A stretch of DNA of 64,000 nucleotides, from assembly GCF_030551875.1 (NCBI RefSeq), contig NZ_JAUOZU010000016.1, positions 62,001-126,000 on the forward strand, in the 5' to 3' direction. The stretch is from Fluviirhizobium alvei. GTDB lineage: Bacteria; Pseudomonadota; Alphaproteobacteria; Rhizobiales; Rhizobiaceae. Positions 45,913 through 55,682 of this stretch are shown piece after piece (position 1 is the stretch's first letter; each line of letters opens with the position of its first letter). The notes beneath the pieces are model-generated. The model made no database searches. It worked only from the letters and a program-made list of their open reading frames with translations, and was not told the origin of the DNA. The translations under genes and the position numbers were made by a program.

Positions 45913-48761
45913 TTGTCCGACACCGGCGTCTTGACCACGACCCCCTTGGGCGGCAACGGCGCCACCACACCGGGTGCCACCCGTGGCTTCTGATCGTCCA
46001 ACTCCTCGGAAATCACCGACTTGAGCCGCGCCGCGATCAGCGCCTGGCGGTTGTCGGTGGTGATCTTCTCGCCGGTCAGGTCAGTGACATAGAATGTGTC
46101 GATGACCTTTTCGCCGAAAGTGGTGATGAGCGCCGAGGCAATATCGAGCGACAGATCCGCCAGCATGGAGGTAATGTCGGAAAGCAGGCCGGGCCGATCA
46201 AGGCATTCCACCTCGATGACCGAGAAGCGGTTGGACAGCATGTTGGAAATGGTGACCGTGGGCGAGATGACGAAGGTCTTGTCCTTCTTCTTGCCCTTGG
46301 TGCGGGTGGCAATCACCTCCGGCAGGCGCCGCTTGCCCGAGAGCACATCCTCGATGGTTTTCGAAATGGTGGCTGCGCGCCGGGTCTCGTCTTCATCATC
46401 CTTGAACTGGCGCGAAATATGGATCGTATCGAGCGCGCGTCCAAAGGCGGTGGTGAAGATCTGCGCATTGACGATGTTGCCACCGGCAGCGGCACAGCAA
46501 CCGGCAATGACGGCCAGAAGGCGCGGATGATCGGGAGCCAGGACGGTGATTTCCGTAATGGCCCGGAAGGAATCGGTGCGGACCATGGTTGCGAGCACCT
46601 TGCCATCGCGATCGGCCTCGCGGATGAACTGGGTGTGGCGAACCTGATCCTCGATCGGTACCGACAGAAGATAAGGGTTGTAGTGCATCCGCACATAGGC
46701 CATGCGCTCCTGCTCCGGCCAATCCGAGAGAGCTGCAGCCAACCGGTCACGCGCCACCTTGACGCGTTCGGTGCGGCTGATTTCGGAGAAACCGCCCGCG
46801 AGATGCAGCTCGGTTTCGTAATAAAGCATGCGGATAAGCTGGCCTTTCCAGCCGTTCCAGACACCGGGACCGACGGCGCGGATATCGCAGACCGTCAGGA
46901 TGACCAGCAGCTTCAACCGTTCCATGGACTGGACACGGCTCGCAAAATCGGAAATCGTCTTCCAGTCGTTGAGATCGCGGGTCTGGGCGACCATCGACAT
47001 GGTCAGATGTTCCTCGATCAGCCAGGCGACGGTATCGGTCTGCTTGGCCGTCAGGCCGAAACGCGGGCAGAGCTTGCGTGCAACCTTGGCCCCGGCAATC
47101 GAATGATCTTCCGGCCGGCCTTTGGCGATGTCGTGCAGCAGCATCGCAACATAGAGAACCTGACGGTCCTCGATGGTGCGAATGAGCGAATCGGCCAGCG
47201 GATGCGCCTCGGCCTCGGTTCCCTTCTCGATGTTCGACAGGGCTTCGACCGAGCGGATCAGATGTTCGTCCACGGTATAGTGATGATACATCGAGAACTG
47301 CATCATCGAGACGATCTTGCCGAATTCGGGAATGAAACGGCCGAGCACACCCGCCTCATTCATACGCCTGAGGATGAGAGCGGGATCGCGCCGCGAAGTC
47401 AGGATATCGAGAAAGAGCCGGTTGGCCTCCTCATTGTCGCGCAGGGCATCGTCAATGCGGGAAAGCGAGCGCGTCAGCGACTTCAGCGCATTGGGATGCA
47501 GTTCAAGATTCCGCACGTCGGCAAAATGAAAGAAGCGGATAAAATTGACCGGATCGCGTTTGAAGACCTCGGCGTCGGCGACATCGATCCGGCCCTTGTC
47601 CTCGACAAAATCCTGCGTACCGGCAATCTTGCGGCGCCGGTTGGAGAAGCGGGAGAACATGCCGCCAATGCCCGGGATTTCCTTGACCTGCTGCTCCTCG
47701 AGCGCGGCGCAGAGAATGCGGGTCAGATCACCGACATCCTTGGCGACAAGGAAGTAATGCTTCATGAACCGTTCGACCGCCGACAGGCCCGGACGCGGCT
47801 GATAACCGAGTGCATCAGCGACTTCACGCTGATTGTCGAAGGACAGCCGGTCCTCCGCCTTGCCGGTGACGAAATGCAGATGGCAACGCACGGCCCAGAG
47901 AAAATCTTCCGATTTCTGGAACAGCGCATATTCGGATCTGGACATGACGCCGAGCTTCACCAGGTCGGCAGTATCGGTGACGCGATAAAAATACTTCGTG
48001 ATCCAGAACAGCGTATGGAGGTCGCGGATACCGCCCTTGCCTTCCTTAACGTTGGGCTCGACCAGATAGCGCGTGTTGCCGGAGCGCTGATGGCGATCAT
48101 CACGCTCGGCGAGCTTTGCGGCGATGAATTCCGGTCCGGTGATGCGAACGATTTCCTTGTCGAACCGCGCGACCAGCTCCCGCTCCAATGCTTCGTTACC
48201 GCAGATGAAGCGGGTCTCCAGAATGGCGGTGCGGATAGTGATATCGGTCCTGGAAAGGCGGATGCACTCTTCAACCGTGCGCGTGGCATGGCCAACCTTC
48301 TGGCCCATGTCCCACAGGAGATAGAGCACGAATTCGATGATCTTCTGGGTGCCGGCTCCCTGCTTGCCGGGCAAGAGGAAAAGCAGGTCGATATCCGAAC
48401 CGGGCGCCAGCGTCCCGCGTCCGTAGCCACCCACGGAGGTTACGGCAATATCGGCTGCAGCCTTGGGATACATGTACTGCGTGGCGTAACGGTAAGCCTG
48501 GATAAGGAGCTGGTCCTGCAGCCACGAAATCCGCCGCGCGCAGCCCATGCCGGAACCGTCTTCGTTCAGGATCGCGCGCGCCTTGTCACGACCATCCTGG
48601 TTGACCTGCTTGAACAGCGCCAGTATCGCCGCGCGACCGTCTTCGGGCTTGCTGCGATTGTCGTGCGCAATTTTCTCCACCGAATCGGAGAGGGCTGTCA
48701 CATCGAGGATTTCCGGATAGCCAGCGGTCGCACGTTCCGCCTGCATCGGTTTTTGCTGCAT
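45909..48761 (-). CDS. glnD: [Protein-PII] uridylyltransferase / uridylyl-removing enzyme
   Basis: 950 residues from the ATG at 48761 (AGAGGA 8 nt upstream; the frame opens 38 codons earlier without support). Domains in order: nucleotidyltransferase ([22 protein letters not shown] region with its DxD), a GlnE/PII-like helical linker, an HD phosphohydrolase ([14 protein letters not shown]), and two C-terminal ACT domains ([17 protein letters not shown] and [17 protein letters not shown]) that sense glutamine. It uridylylates PII proteins when nitrogen is scarce and reverses this when glutamine is high. Confidence 0.96.
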   Translation of the reverse strand: MQQKPMQAERATAGYPEILDVTALSDSVEKIAHDNRSKPEDGRAAILALFKQVNQDGRDKARAILNEDGSGMGCARRISWLQDQLLIQAYRYATQYMYPKAAADIAVTSVGGYGRGTLAPGSDIDLLFLLPGKQGAGTQKIIEFVLYLLWDMGQKVGHATRTVEECIRLSRTDITIRTAILETRFICGNEALERELVARFDKEIVRITGPEFIAAKLAERDDRHQRSGNTRYLVEPNVKEGKGGIRDLHTLFWITKYFYRVTDTADLVKLGVMSRSEYALFQKSEDFLWAVRCHLHFVTGKAEDRLSFDNQREVADALGYQPRPGLSAVERFMKHYFLVAKDVGDLTRILCAALEEQQVKEIPGIGGMFSRFSNRRRKIAGTQDFVEDKGRIDVADAEVFKRDPVNFIRFFHFADVRNLELHPNALKSLTRSLSRIDDALRDNEEANRLFLDILTSRRDPALILRRMNEAGVLGRFIPEFGKIVSMMQFSMYHHYTVDEHLIRSVEALSNIEKGTEAEAHPLADSLIRTIEDRQVLYVAMLLHDIAKGRPEDHSIAGAKVARKLCPRFGLTAKQTDTVAWLIEEHLTMSMVAQTRDLNDWKTISDFASRVQSMERLKLLVILTVCDIRAVGPGVWNGWKGQLIRMLYYETELHLAGGFSEISRTERVKVARDRLAAALSDWPEQERMAYVRMHYNPYLLSVPIEDQVRHTQFIREADRDGKVLATMVRTDSFRAITEITVLAPDHPRLLAVIAGCCAAAGGNIVNAQIFTTAFGRALDTIHISRQFKDDEDETRRAATISKTIEDVLSGKRRLPEVIATRTKGKKKDKTFVISPTVTISNMLSNRFSVIEVECLDRPGLLSDITSMLADLSLDIASALITTFGEKVIDTFYVTDLTGEKITTDNRQALIAARLKSVISEELDDQKPRVAPGVVAPLPPKGVVVKTPVSDK

Positions 48762-48837
48762 CGATCCATTCCTCTGGCCCATTTGCCGGCACCGGCCTAT
48801 ACCTTGGCTCGGAATGGAAATACAGGAAATAGTTTGC

Positions 48838-48861
48838 CCGGCGCTTAACGCGAAGCGCCGG
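48838..48861. terminator. Hairpin between the aminotransferase gene and glnD
   Basis: Perfect 9-bp stem CCGGCGCTT (48838-48846) with AAGCGCCGG (48853-48861) and a 6-nt loop, 27 nt beyond the aminotransferase stop on the minus strand. No clear U-run follows, so it may be a Rho-aided or weak terminator that separates it from glnD. Confidence 0.5.
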
Positions 48862-48887
48862 TGAACACGCTGCAAACGGCCTCTTTG

Positions 48888-50078
48888 TCAGGCGATCCGT
48901 CGGGCTGGGCCAGCGATTTCGCGGCCAAGTTCGGCGACGCGATCCATGGCGGTTTCGAGACGATCTTCCGGCACAGTCAGGGATACACGAATGAAGTTGC
49001 GGGCCTGCTCGCCGAAGGAGGAGCCCGGCATGACGGCCACCTTCTTCTCATGCAGAAGCCTGAGCGCGAAGGCCTCGCCGGTGAGACCGGTACCGCTGAC
49101 ATCGATGAGGATGAACATGCCGCCTTCGGGCATCATCGGTTTCAGCATGTTCGATCCGCTCAGATGCTGCCGCACCAGATCGGCCCTCTTGCGATAGCTC
49201 GCGCGCATCCTGGCCGACGTATCAAAATCCTCAGACACCGCCATCGCCGTCATGTCGGCAATGAATGGCTGGACGCCGAACAGCATCGTTTCACTGACCG
49301 GCAGCAGGCGATCGCAGAATTCCACCGGACCTGCCGCCCAGCCCGAGCGGAAACCCGGTGCCGCATGCGATTTGGAAATCGATGAGACGACCACGGTCCG
49401 TTCGGCATAGGCCGGCATATCGAAAGGCGAGGCAAATTCCTTGTCGAAGATCAGCTCTTCATAGACCTCGTCGCAAACAATCCAGAGATCGTGACGCCGG
49501 CAGACTTCGGCAATTTCGGCAATCTCGTCCGCGTCAAGCACGGCACCGGATGGATTGTGCGGATTGTTGAGCAGGAGAACCCGCGCATTGGGCGTGATTA
49601 CGGCCTCGAGGTCTTTTGCCTGCAGGTGAAAACGATTTTCGGGGCGCAGCGGCACGGGAACCAGCTTGGCGCCTGTCGAAGCGATCACCCCTTCGTAAGT
49701 GGCATAGAGCGGATCGCCGACCAGAACGTCATCACCCGCCTCGACCAGACCCAACATGACGCCGAAGAGTGCTGTCTGGGTGCCGGGAAAGCAGAGAATG
49801 TTCGAGGCGGTAACATCCTCGCGGCGACGGCGATATTTGTCGACGAGAGCTGCGACCACGGAAGGTTCACCGCGCCCGTTCGAATAGCGAATGCGACCGG
49901 CATACATGGCCGCCGAACAGGCATCGAGCAGGCGGCGATCCGGCGGAAGATCCGGTTCACCGATGGTGAGCTCGATCACCGGCTCGCCACGCTGGGCCAT
50001 GGCCCGTGCCTCGATATGGAGCGCCCATTTTCCCGAGCCGAGGCCGGACAATCTGTCTGTGATCGATGCGTAACGCAT
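48888..50078 (-). CDS. Class I/II PLP-dependent aminotransferase
   Basis: 396 residues from the ATG at 50078 (AAGGA 6 nt upstream; another ATG lies two codons earlier; the frame extends further but then overlaps the TetR gene). Fold type I: LLNNPHNPSGAV, VCDEVYEELIFD, and PLP lysine in SSISKSHAAPGFRSGW. It resembles AspC/arginine-pyruvate-type transaminases of the rhizobial AruH class. It is downstream of TetR and the dimethylargininase-like gene, so it may act on an amino acid from that pathway; that is inference. Confidence 0.85.
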   Translation of the reverse strand: MRYASITDRLSGLGSGKWALHIEARAMAQRGEPVIELTIGEPDLPPDRRLLDACSAAMYAGRIRYSNGRGEPSVVAALVDKYRRRREDVTASNILCFPGTQTALFGVMLGLVEAGDDVLVGDPLYATYEGVIASTGAKLVPVPLRPENRFHLQAKDLEAVITPNARVLLLNNPHNPSGAVLDADEIAEIAEVCRRHDLWIVCDEVYEELIFDKEFASPFDMPAYAERTVVVSSISKSHAAPGFRSGWAAGPVEFCDRLLPVSETMLFGVQPFIADMTAMAVSEDFDTSARMRASYRKRADLVRQHLSGSNMLKPMMPEGGMFILIDVSGTGLTGEAFALRLLHEKKVAVMPGSSFGEQARNFIRVSLTVPEDRLETAMDRVAELGREIAGPARRIA

Positions 50079-50116
50079 GTCCATTCCTTCCCTGCGGCCG
50101 CTTTTGCGAACCCCAT

Positions 50117-50749
50117 TCATGATGCCTTGTCGAAATCGATTCCCAGGAGGGTGGCGACGGAGGCCAGCGCAATGTCGCCGAGCTCCTGTTCGCGGAACAG
50201 GCTGCCCGCCATGCATCCTTCCAGCCACAGACCGTCGATCATGCCATTGATGGCAATGGCCATGCGGCGGCAATCATCCTGGTTCGGCTTGCGGCCGGCT
50301 TCGGTCAGAACATCCTGCAACAATGTTTCCAGCCGATCGCGGAACGCCAGATAGCCTTCGCGATGAATGGAGGCCAGTTCGGGATCCACTCCGATCTGCG
50401 AGATGAAGGTCGCCCAGAGCGACAGCATGCGCGGATCGATGATCGGCGGCCGGAAATTCGCAAGAACGAAGACCTTGAGCCTGCCGATCGCATCGCTGCC
50501 ATGCTCTTCCGATGCCTTGCTCGCAGTCTCGAACATCGTGTTCATGATCTCGCGATAGGCCGTCTGGAACATGCGCTCCTTGCTGACGAAATAGTGCCGG
50601 ATGAGGCCCGGCGTCACGCCTGCCCGCTCGGCAATCTGCCGGACCGTCGCACCCTGAATTCCATAGTCGGCGATGCAATCGAGCGTGGCCGCGATCAGAT
50701 CCTGCCGCCGGACATCTTCGCTCTCATGTCGAAACGGTCGACGCGTCAT
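50117..50749 (-). CDS. TetR-family transcriptional regulator (BetI-like)
   Basis: 210 residues: N-terminal TetR helix-turn-helix (DLIAATLDCIADYGIQGATVRQIAERAGVTPG region) with GLIRHYFVSKE, and a C-terminal domain of the BetI type (FRDRLETLLQDVL, DGLWLEGCMAG). Its start overlaps the dimethylargininase stop by 4 bases, so it is in one operon with it. The inverted repeat at 51679-51705 in the divergent promoter is its candidate operator. Confidence 0.87.
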   Translation of the reverse strand: MTRRPFRHESEDVRRQDLIAATLDCIADYGIQGATVRQIAERAGVTPGLIRHYFVSKERMFQTAYREIMNTMFETASKASEEHGSDAIGRLKVFVLANFRPPIIDPRMLSLWATFISQIGVDPELASIHREGYLAFRDRLETLLQDVLTEAGRKPNQDDCRRMAIAINGMIDGLWLEGCMAGSLFREQELGDIALASVATLLGIDFDKAS

Positions 50750-51624
50750 GCCGCTCCCCGGAGAATGGGTCGGGTGAGGCAGGTCGGGCCGCCTTCACAG
50801 GCGATGCAGAGCGCATCGGCAGCAAAGGTCTCGACGGTGCAACCGGCCTCTTCCATGGCTTTGCGGGTGGCCGGGAAGCCATCGACCATGATCACCTTGC
50901 GCGGCGAAAGCGGGAGGACATTCAGATTGAGGCCGTTGGACGCGGCAAATTCCTCGGGCGGCGCAACAATCATGCGGATGCCCTTGTCGCGCAACAGCAT
51001 GTAGAAGGCGGCCGGCAGGAGCGGCGCATGCACCAGCGCGAGGTCCGAAGCCAGCGGCGAAATCACGCTCATCAGATGCAGGCAGGCTTCTTCACCCTGC
51101 CAGAGCGGCAGGTCGAAACCGAGGACCGATACGCCGAGCGGCGCCAGAATGGCTTGCAGTTGCTCGATACCCGCCTGGTTGGAGCGAACACCGCGGCCAA
51201 CGGCCAGCGTCTTTGCGTCAACCCAGACACAGTCTCCACCTTCGACGGTTCCCGGCGCGACGATGCGGCCAAGAATGGGAATGCCGGCCTTGTTGTAGGC
51301 CTCTTCATGCAGAGCGGTTTCGGCAAGGCGAAGCGGTTTGCCCATGCGCAGGAGAATGGCGCCCTTTTCCGTCATCAGGGACGGGTCGTGGGTAAACATC
51401 GCATCCGCCAGTCCGTCGCCGGAATCCTCGAGCCAGAGGATCTCTGCGCCGCCGGCTTGCACCAGCTGGGCGAAATGCTTGTATTGCTCGACAGCACGGG
51501 CGCCATCAAAGGTCGGGCCATAATGCCATTTCTGCGGATCTGCCGCCTTCAGGCTTTCGCCCGGCCGGCGCATCAACACGCGTTCCAGCTTGGCAGACAT
51601 TTCCTGGCATCCATAGGCGCTCAT
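50746..51624 (-). CDS. Dimethylargininase / amidinotransferase-family hydrolase
   Basis: 292 residues of the guanidino-group-modifying superfamily (pentein fold). Candidate catalytic residues are E128 (VEGGDCVWVD), H183 (CLHLMSV) and nucleophile C282 (GPTCLTRPI). DDAH members turn methylated arginine into citrulline and dimethylamine; relatives act on arginine or citrulline. It is first in a minus-strand operon with TetR and probably the aminotransferase, and is divergent from a polar amino-acid ABC transporter. ATG 51624 has GGAG 8 nt upstream; an in-frame ATG at 51600 is an alternative. Confidence 0.85.
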   Translation of the reverse strand: MSAYGCQEMSAKLERVLMRRPGESLKAADPQKWHYGPTFDGARAVEQYKHFAQLVQAGGAEILWLEDSGDGLADAMFTHDPSLMTEKGAILLRMGKPLRLAETALHEEAYNKAGIPILGRIVAPGTVEGGDCVWVDAKTLAVGRGVRSNQAGIEQLQAILAPLGVSVLGFDLPLWQGEEACLHLMSVISPLASDLALVHAPLLPAAFYMLLRDKGIRMIVAPPEEFAASNGLNLNVLPLSPRKVIMVDGFPATRKAMEEAGCTVETFAADALCIACEGGPTCLTRPILRGAA

Positions 51625-51678
51625 GCATTCACTCCGGCCGATTTTAGTGGAAGATCATTCTCCGATGGGTGTGATTAT

Positions 51679-51705
51679 ACACTTGAATAATTTTAGGACA
51701 AGTGT
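51679..51705. promoter_or_regulatory. Inverted repeat in the divergent promoter, candidate TetR operator
   Basis: ACACTTG (51679-51685) and CAAGTGT (51699-51705) form perfect 7-bp arms 13 nt apart in an AT-rich stretch between the hydrolase (start 51624) and the transporter ATPase (start 51818). The position would let the BetI-like repressor control both directions. Direct proof is lacking. Confidence 0.55.
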
Positions 51706-51817
51706 TTTACTCTCCGCATTCAAGCAACGGGAGACCAGCGGCCCGATTGCAAAAAAGAAGCTGGGGGAACAGCAATCAGAAGAGGCGGGCAATGATTGCC
51801 CGGCATTGGCGGTATCT

Positions 51818-52591
51818 ATGGACGATTCGGCGAAAGCCATCGAAGTTATTGATCTGCATAAAAAATTTGGCCCTTTGGAAGTTTTGAAGGGTGTTTCCAT
51901 CACCGCCAAGCGCGGCGATGTCATTGCCCTGATCGGTGGGTCCGGATCCGGCAAATCCACCTTTCTGCGCTGTATCAACATGCTCGAACTTCCGAGCGCC
52001 GGCACCATTTCGGTGCATGGCGAAACAATCGCGATGAAGGGTGACGGTCGCGGCGGATTGCTTCCGTCCAACCGCAGGCAGGTTCAGCGTATTCGCTCGA
52101 AACTGGCGATGGTCTTCCAGAACTTCAATCTCTGGCAACATATGACGGTTCTGCAGAATGTCATCGAAGTGCCGGTGCATGTGCTTGGAATCTCCCGGGA
52201 CGAGGCAATCGCCCGGGCCGAGACGCTTCTGCGTCGGGTGGGGCTGTTTGAAAAGCGCGACATCTATCCAGCCTTTCTCTCCGGCGGCCAGCAGCAACGC
52301 GCAGCCATTGCGCGGGCGCTTGCAATCGATCCGCTCGCCATGCTGTTCGATGAGCCAACCTCGGCGCTCGATCCGGAACTCGTCGGTGAGGTTCTGTCGG
52401 TCATCGGCGACCTCGCTGCCGAAAAGCGGACGATGGTTCTCGTAACCCACGAGATGAAATTCGCCCGTTCGGTGGCGAGCCATGTCGTGTTCCTGCACAA
52501 TGGAAAGATCGAAGAAGAAGGACCGCCGGAACAGCTTTTCGGCGATCCAAAATCCGAACGGCTGAAAAAGTTCATCAGTTCGATTCACTGA
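51818..52591 (+). CDS. Polar amino-acid ABC transporter ATP-binding protein
   Basis: 257 residues of the HisP/OccP/ArtP group. Walker [21 protein letters not shown]-loop MVFQNFNLWQHMTVLQNV, signature [18 protein letters not shown], Walker B AMLFDEPTSALDPEL and the H-loop TLVTHEMKFAR-like segment. Starts at ATG 51818 because MDDSAKAIEV fits family N-termini; the frame runs upstream into the promoter. The ribosome site is weak (GGCGG). Drives import with the next three genes. Confidence 0.92.
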   Translation: MDDSAKAIEVIDLHKKFGPLEVLKGVSITAKRGDVIALIGGSGSGKSTFLRCINMLELPSAGTISVHGETIAMKGDGRGGLLPSNRRQVQRIRSKLAMVFQNFNLWQHMTVLQNVIEVPVHVLGISRDEAIARAETLLRRVGLFEKRDIYPAFLSGGQQQRAAIARALAIDPLAMLFDEPTSALDPELVGEVLSVIGDLAAEKRTMVLVTHEMKFARSVASHVVFLHNGKIEEEGPPEQLFGDPKSERLKKFISSIH

Positions 52592-52650
52592 AACCGCTCG
52601 AGCCAGACAAAACAAAATGGACGAGTTGACGGACAACAAAGGGGAATATC

Positions 52651-53427
52651 ATGAAAGAAGGTCTCAAAGTCCTGGCGATTGCCGCTGTGATGGGTTTGGC
52701 AGCAGCCGCCCAGTCACAGGCTGAAACCATCAAGGTCGGTTTTGCAGCAGAACCCTACCCGCCCTTCACCTCAATGGATGCCGCCGGCAAATGGGTCGGC
52801 TGGGAAGTCGAATTCCAGGAAGCCATCTGCAAGGAAGCCAAGCTCGATTGCGTAATCACGCCGGTCGCCTGGGATGGCATCATTCCCGCGCTCACCAGCA
52901 AGAAGATCGATGTGATCATCGGTTCGATGTCGATCACCGAAGAGCGGATGAAAACCATCGACTTCTCCGATAAATATTACAACACGCCGACCGGCATCAT
53001 CGGCAACAAGACCGACAAGCTGGACGCCACCCCGGCGGGTCTTGCCGGCAAGATCATCGGCGTTCAGGTTTCCACCGTGCATGCCGACTATGCCAAGAAG
53101 CATTTCACGCAAGCGGCCGAAATCAAGGAATACCAGACCCAGGACGAGGCCAACCAGGATCTCGCTGCCGGACGCGTTGACGCCGTTCAGGCCGATGCGA
53201 TCGCGCTCGACGCCTTCCTGAAATCGGAAGCCGGTGCCTGCTGCGAGCACAAGGGCAATGTCGAGGATGATCCGGCCGTACTCGGCCTGGGCGTCGGGAT
53301 CGGCGTTCGCAAGGAAGACGGCGCGCTGAAGGAAAAGCTCAACGCGGCCATCAAGGCGATCCGCGCCAACGGCACCTACGATACCTTCTCGAAGAAGTAC
53401 TTCGACTTCAACATCTACGGCGATTGA
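52651..53427 (+). CDS. Polar amino-acid ABC transporter substrate-binding protein
   Basis: 258 residues. Signal peptide (KVLAIAAVMGLAAAAQSQA) and a family 3 solute-binding fold: KVGFAAEPYPPFTSMDAAGK at the mature start, WDGIIPALTSKKIDVIIGSMS and RVDAVQADAIALDAFL. Similar to lysine/arginine/ornithine-binding and octopine/opine-binding proteins. With the divergent dimethylargininase, an arginine-like guanidino compound is a reasonable ligand. AAAGGGG precedes the ATG. Confidence 0.92.
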   Translation: MKEGLKVLAIAAVMGLAAAAQSQAETIKVGFAAEPYPPFTSMDAAGKWVGWEVEFQEAICKEAKLDCVITPVAWDGIIPALTSKKIDVIIGSMSITEERMKTIDFSDKYYNTPTGIIGNKTDKLDATPAGLAGKIIGVQVSTVHADYAKKHFTQAAEIKEYQTQDEANQDLAAGRVDAVQADAIALDAFLKSEAGACCEHKGNVEDDPAVLGLGVGIGVRKEDGALKEKLNAAIKAIRANGTYDTFSKKYFDFNIYGD

Positions 53428-53436
53428 GCGCGAGCC

Positions 53437-53457
53437 GGCGCCGGCCAAACCGGCGCC
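53437..53457. other. GC hairpin between binding-protein and permease genes
   Basis: Perfect 8-bp stem GGCGCCGG (53437-53444) with CCGGCGCC (53450-53457), loop CCAAA, 10 nt after the binding-protein stop. ACCTTTTCTCC follows, so it may partly terminate transcription and lower permease expression. Confidence 0.65.
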
Positions 53458-53489
53458 ACCTTTTCTCCTGAAATGTGGGTGGCAAGCAC

Positions 53490-54221
53490 ATGACCTATGT
53501 GCCGGTGACACTTGCCGATCTCAGCCTTCTGGCGCTCGAACCGCCAGGCTGGGGTGGCGTTCTGCTCGCGGGTTTCCGCAACTCGATCTATATTGCCGTG
53601 GGCGGCTATTCGCTCGGGATGCTGATCGGTCTCTTCGGCGCGGCCGGCAAGCTCTATGGCGGCCTGATCCTGCGCGATCTTTTGGAAATCTATACGACGC
53701 TGGTTCGTGCGGTTCCTGAACTGGTTCTGATCCTGCTGCTCTATTATGCCGGCACCGATCTGGTGAACCAGATCCTGGCATTTTTCGGCCACGAACCGAT
53801 GGATATTTCGGGGCTGCTGGCGGGGATCGTGGTGATCGGCGTGGTGCAGGGCGCCTATACGACCGAAGTCATCCGCGGTGCCATCAAAGCCGTACCGATC
53901 GGCCAGATCGAAGCGGGTCGCGCCTATGGCATGAGCCCCTTCATGATCTTCCGCCGCATCACCATACCCGCCATGCTGCCGCATGCCCTGCCCGGGCTTG
54001 GAAATCTCTGGCTGATCGCCACCAAGGACACGGCCCTGCTCGCTGTCGTCGGATTTACCGAGCTGACGCTCGCAACCCGGCAGGCGGCCGGCGCCACCAA
54101 GGCCTACATGACCTTCTATCTCGCTGCTGGCGCCCTCTATCTTGCGCTTTCGCTCGTCTCGGGACTTGTCATCCGGGTTCTCGAACATCGCGCCCGGCGC
54201 GGCATTGCGGGGCCCGTCTGA
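53490..54221 (+). CDS. Polar amino-acid ABC transporter permease (HisQ type)
   Basis: 243 residues, about five membrane segments, with the EAA-type loop EAGRAYGMSPFMIFRRITIPAM. ATG 53490 (GGGTGG 7 nt upstream) preferred over GTG 53475. The stop overlaps the next start by one base (TGATG). Inner-membrane partner of the second permease. Confidence 0.92.
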   Translation: MTYVPVTLADLSLLALEPPGWGGVLLAGFRNSIYIAVGGYSLGMLIGLFGAAGKLYGGLILRDLLEIYTTLVRAVPELVLILLLYYAGTDLVNQILAFFGHEPMDISGLLAGIVVIGVVQGAYTTEVIRGAIKAVPIGQIEAGRAYGMSPFMIFRRITIPAMLPHALPGLGNLWLIATKDTALLAVVGFTELTLATRQAAGATKAYMTFYLAAGALYLALSLVSGLVIRVLEHRARRGIAGPV

Positions 54222-55027
54222 TGGCTGATGCGGTTCCCAACACGGACAAAAGGAATGGCGGCGCCAGCTGGCTGATGCCGCACCGAATCGTTCTGGCGTT
54301 GATCTTCGCCGGATTGATCGTTCTTGTCGCGACGACGATGCGCTGGGACTGGCTGGTCGACTATCAGGGGCAGCTTATCGCCGGCGTCGGTCGGAGCCTG
54401 GCCATGCTGTTCTCCAGTGCGTTCGTCGGCATGATCTTTGCGATCGGACTCGGGCTGGTTCAGGTCACCGGCCCCAAGCCGCTGGCCTGGCTTGCCTCCG
54501 GCTTCTGCGGCATCATTCGCGGCACGCCGCTTCTGCTGCAGCTCTGGCTTCTCTATTACGGCCTCGGCTCCATCTTCGCCCAGTATCCCGAAATCAAGTC
54601 CTCTTTCCTCTGGCCCTATCTGCGGCAGGCCTGGCCTTACGGCTTCCTGAGCCTGATGATCTCGTTTGCGGCCTACGAGGGCGAGGTCATGCGCGGCGCC
54701 TTCAAGGGCGTACCCCGCGGCGAGCTTGAGGCCGCCAAGGCCTATGGCATGGGTCGATCGACGATGTTCCGCCGCATCTGGTTGCCGCGCGCCGTCCAGC
54801 GCGTATTGCCGACGCTGAATGGTGAAACGGTGCTGCAGCTGAAATCGACACCGCTGGTCGCCACCATTACCGTGGTGGATGTCTATGGCGTGATTTCGAA
54901 GGTGCGTCAGAACACGTTCTTGACCTATGAGCCCCTGCTGCTGCTGGCGCTCATCTATCTCGTCCTGACAGCGATTCTGGTGGCGGTGTTCCGCTATTTC
55001 GAAAACCGCATTCCCGTGAAAACCTGA
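54221..55027 (+). CDS. Polar amino-acid ABC transporter permease (HisM type)
   Basis: 268 residues, hydrophobic, with EAAKAYGMGRSTMFRRIWLP as the ATPase-docking loop. Together with the preceding permease it forms the membrane channel. It is the last gene of the transporter operon and is convergent with the queuosine-precursor transporter, 16 bp apart. Confidence 0.92.
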   Translation: MADAVPNTDKRNGGASWLMPHRIVLALIFAGLIVLVATTMRWDWLVDYQGQLIAGVGRSLAMLFSSAFVGMIFAIGLGLVQVTGPKPLAWLASGFCGIIRGTPLLLQLWLLYYGLGSIFAQYPEIKSSFLWPYLRQAWPYGFLSLMISFAAYEGEVMRGAFKGVPRGELEAAKAYGMGRSTMFRRIWLPRAVQRVLPTLNGETVLQLKSTPLVATITVVDVYGVISKVRQNTFLTYEPLLLLALIYLVLTAILVAVFRYFENRIPVKT

Positions 55028-55043
55028 GCCTTCGTCAAGCCGA

Positions 55044-55682
55044 TCACCGGGTCTTTGCAAGATCCGGCATCGGCTTGATGACGCTCATCAGCGCGCCATA
55101 AGGCAGAAGCAGCAGAAGCGCCGCCGCGATCTTGACCGAAAGATCACCCAGGGCCCAGGAAATCCAGCGCGGCAATTCGGTCGAAAACACACCGAGCACC
55201 GGCGCCCATTCGATGGCGAAATCGTCGTTCGGGCCGAAGAAAGAAAAGGCCGGCGCAAAGGCAAAGCTGAAGAACATCGCCGTATCGAGCAGCGAGCCTA
55301 AAACCGAGGCGATCAGTGGCGCCCGCCACCAGGACTGGCGGCGCAAGCTGTTGAACACCGAGATATCGAGCATCTGGCCGAACAGGAAGGCCGAACCCGA
55401 GGCAATGGCGATGCGCGGTGCCGAAGTGTAAGCCGAAATTGCGATCGCAATCACAAAGCCGACCGCCACCACGATGCGGGCCCGGTTCGGACCGAATTCG
55501 CGATTGGTCAGATCGGTGATCAGAAAGACAACAGGATAGGTGAATGCACCCCAGGTCAGCAAATCGGCGAGATTGATGGCGCCGACAGTCGCATTGACCG
55601 GAAACTGGACGAGGTAGTTGGAGGCGACGATGACAGCTGTCATCAGCGCGACATAGAGAAACGTATCACGAAGTGATCGCAT
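55044..55682 (-). CDS. yhhQ: Queuosine precursor transporter (YhhQ/VUT family)
   Basis: 212 residues, about six membrane segments (LYVALMTAVIVASNYLVQF at the start, AFTYPVVFLITDLTNREFGPNRA). The YhhQ family imports queuine or preQ0/preQ1 for the tRNA base queuosine. Its ATG has only an A-tract upstream, no Shine-Dalgarno, and lies inside a candidate preQ1-I aptamer, which would explain ligand control and supports the function. Confidence 0.9.
   Translation of the reverse strand: MRSLRDTFLYVALMTAVIVASNYLVQFPVNATVGAINLADLLTWGAFTYPVVFLITDLTNREFGPNRARIVVAVGFVIAIAISAYTSAPRIAIASGSAFLFGQMLDISVFNSLRRQSWWRAPLIASVLGSLLDTAMFFSFAFAPAFSFFGPNDDFAIEWAPVLGVFSTELPRWISWALGDLSVKIAAALLLLLPYGALMSVIKPMPDLAKTR

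Noticed and set aside
46419-48848. An 809-codon open frame antisense to glnD
   Set aside because: It lies wholly opposite a well-conserved gene, matches no family, and such long antisense frames are expected from GC-rich codon use.
51792-51887. A short frame with a good ribosome site (AGAGGCGGGCA before ATG 51792) overlapping the transporter ATPase start
   Set aside because: The peptide is unrelated to any motif and ends early; it may only be a coincidental or leader frame.
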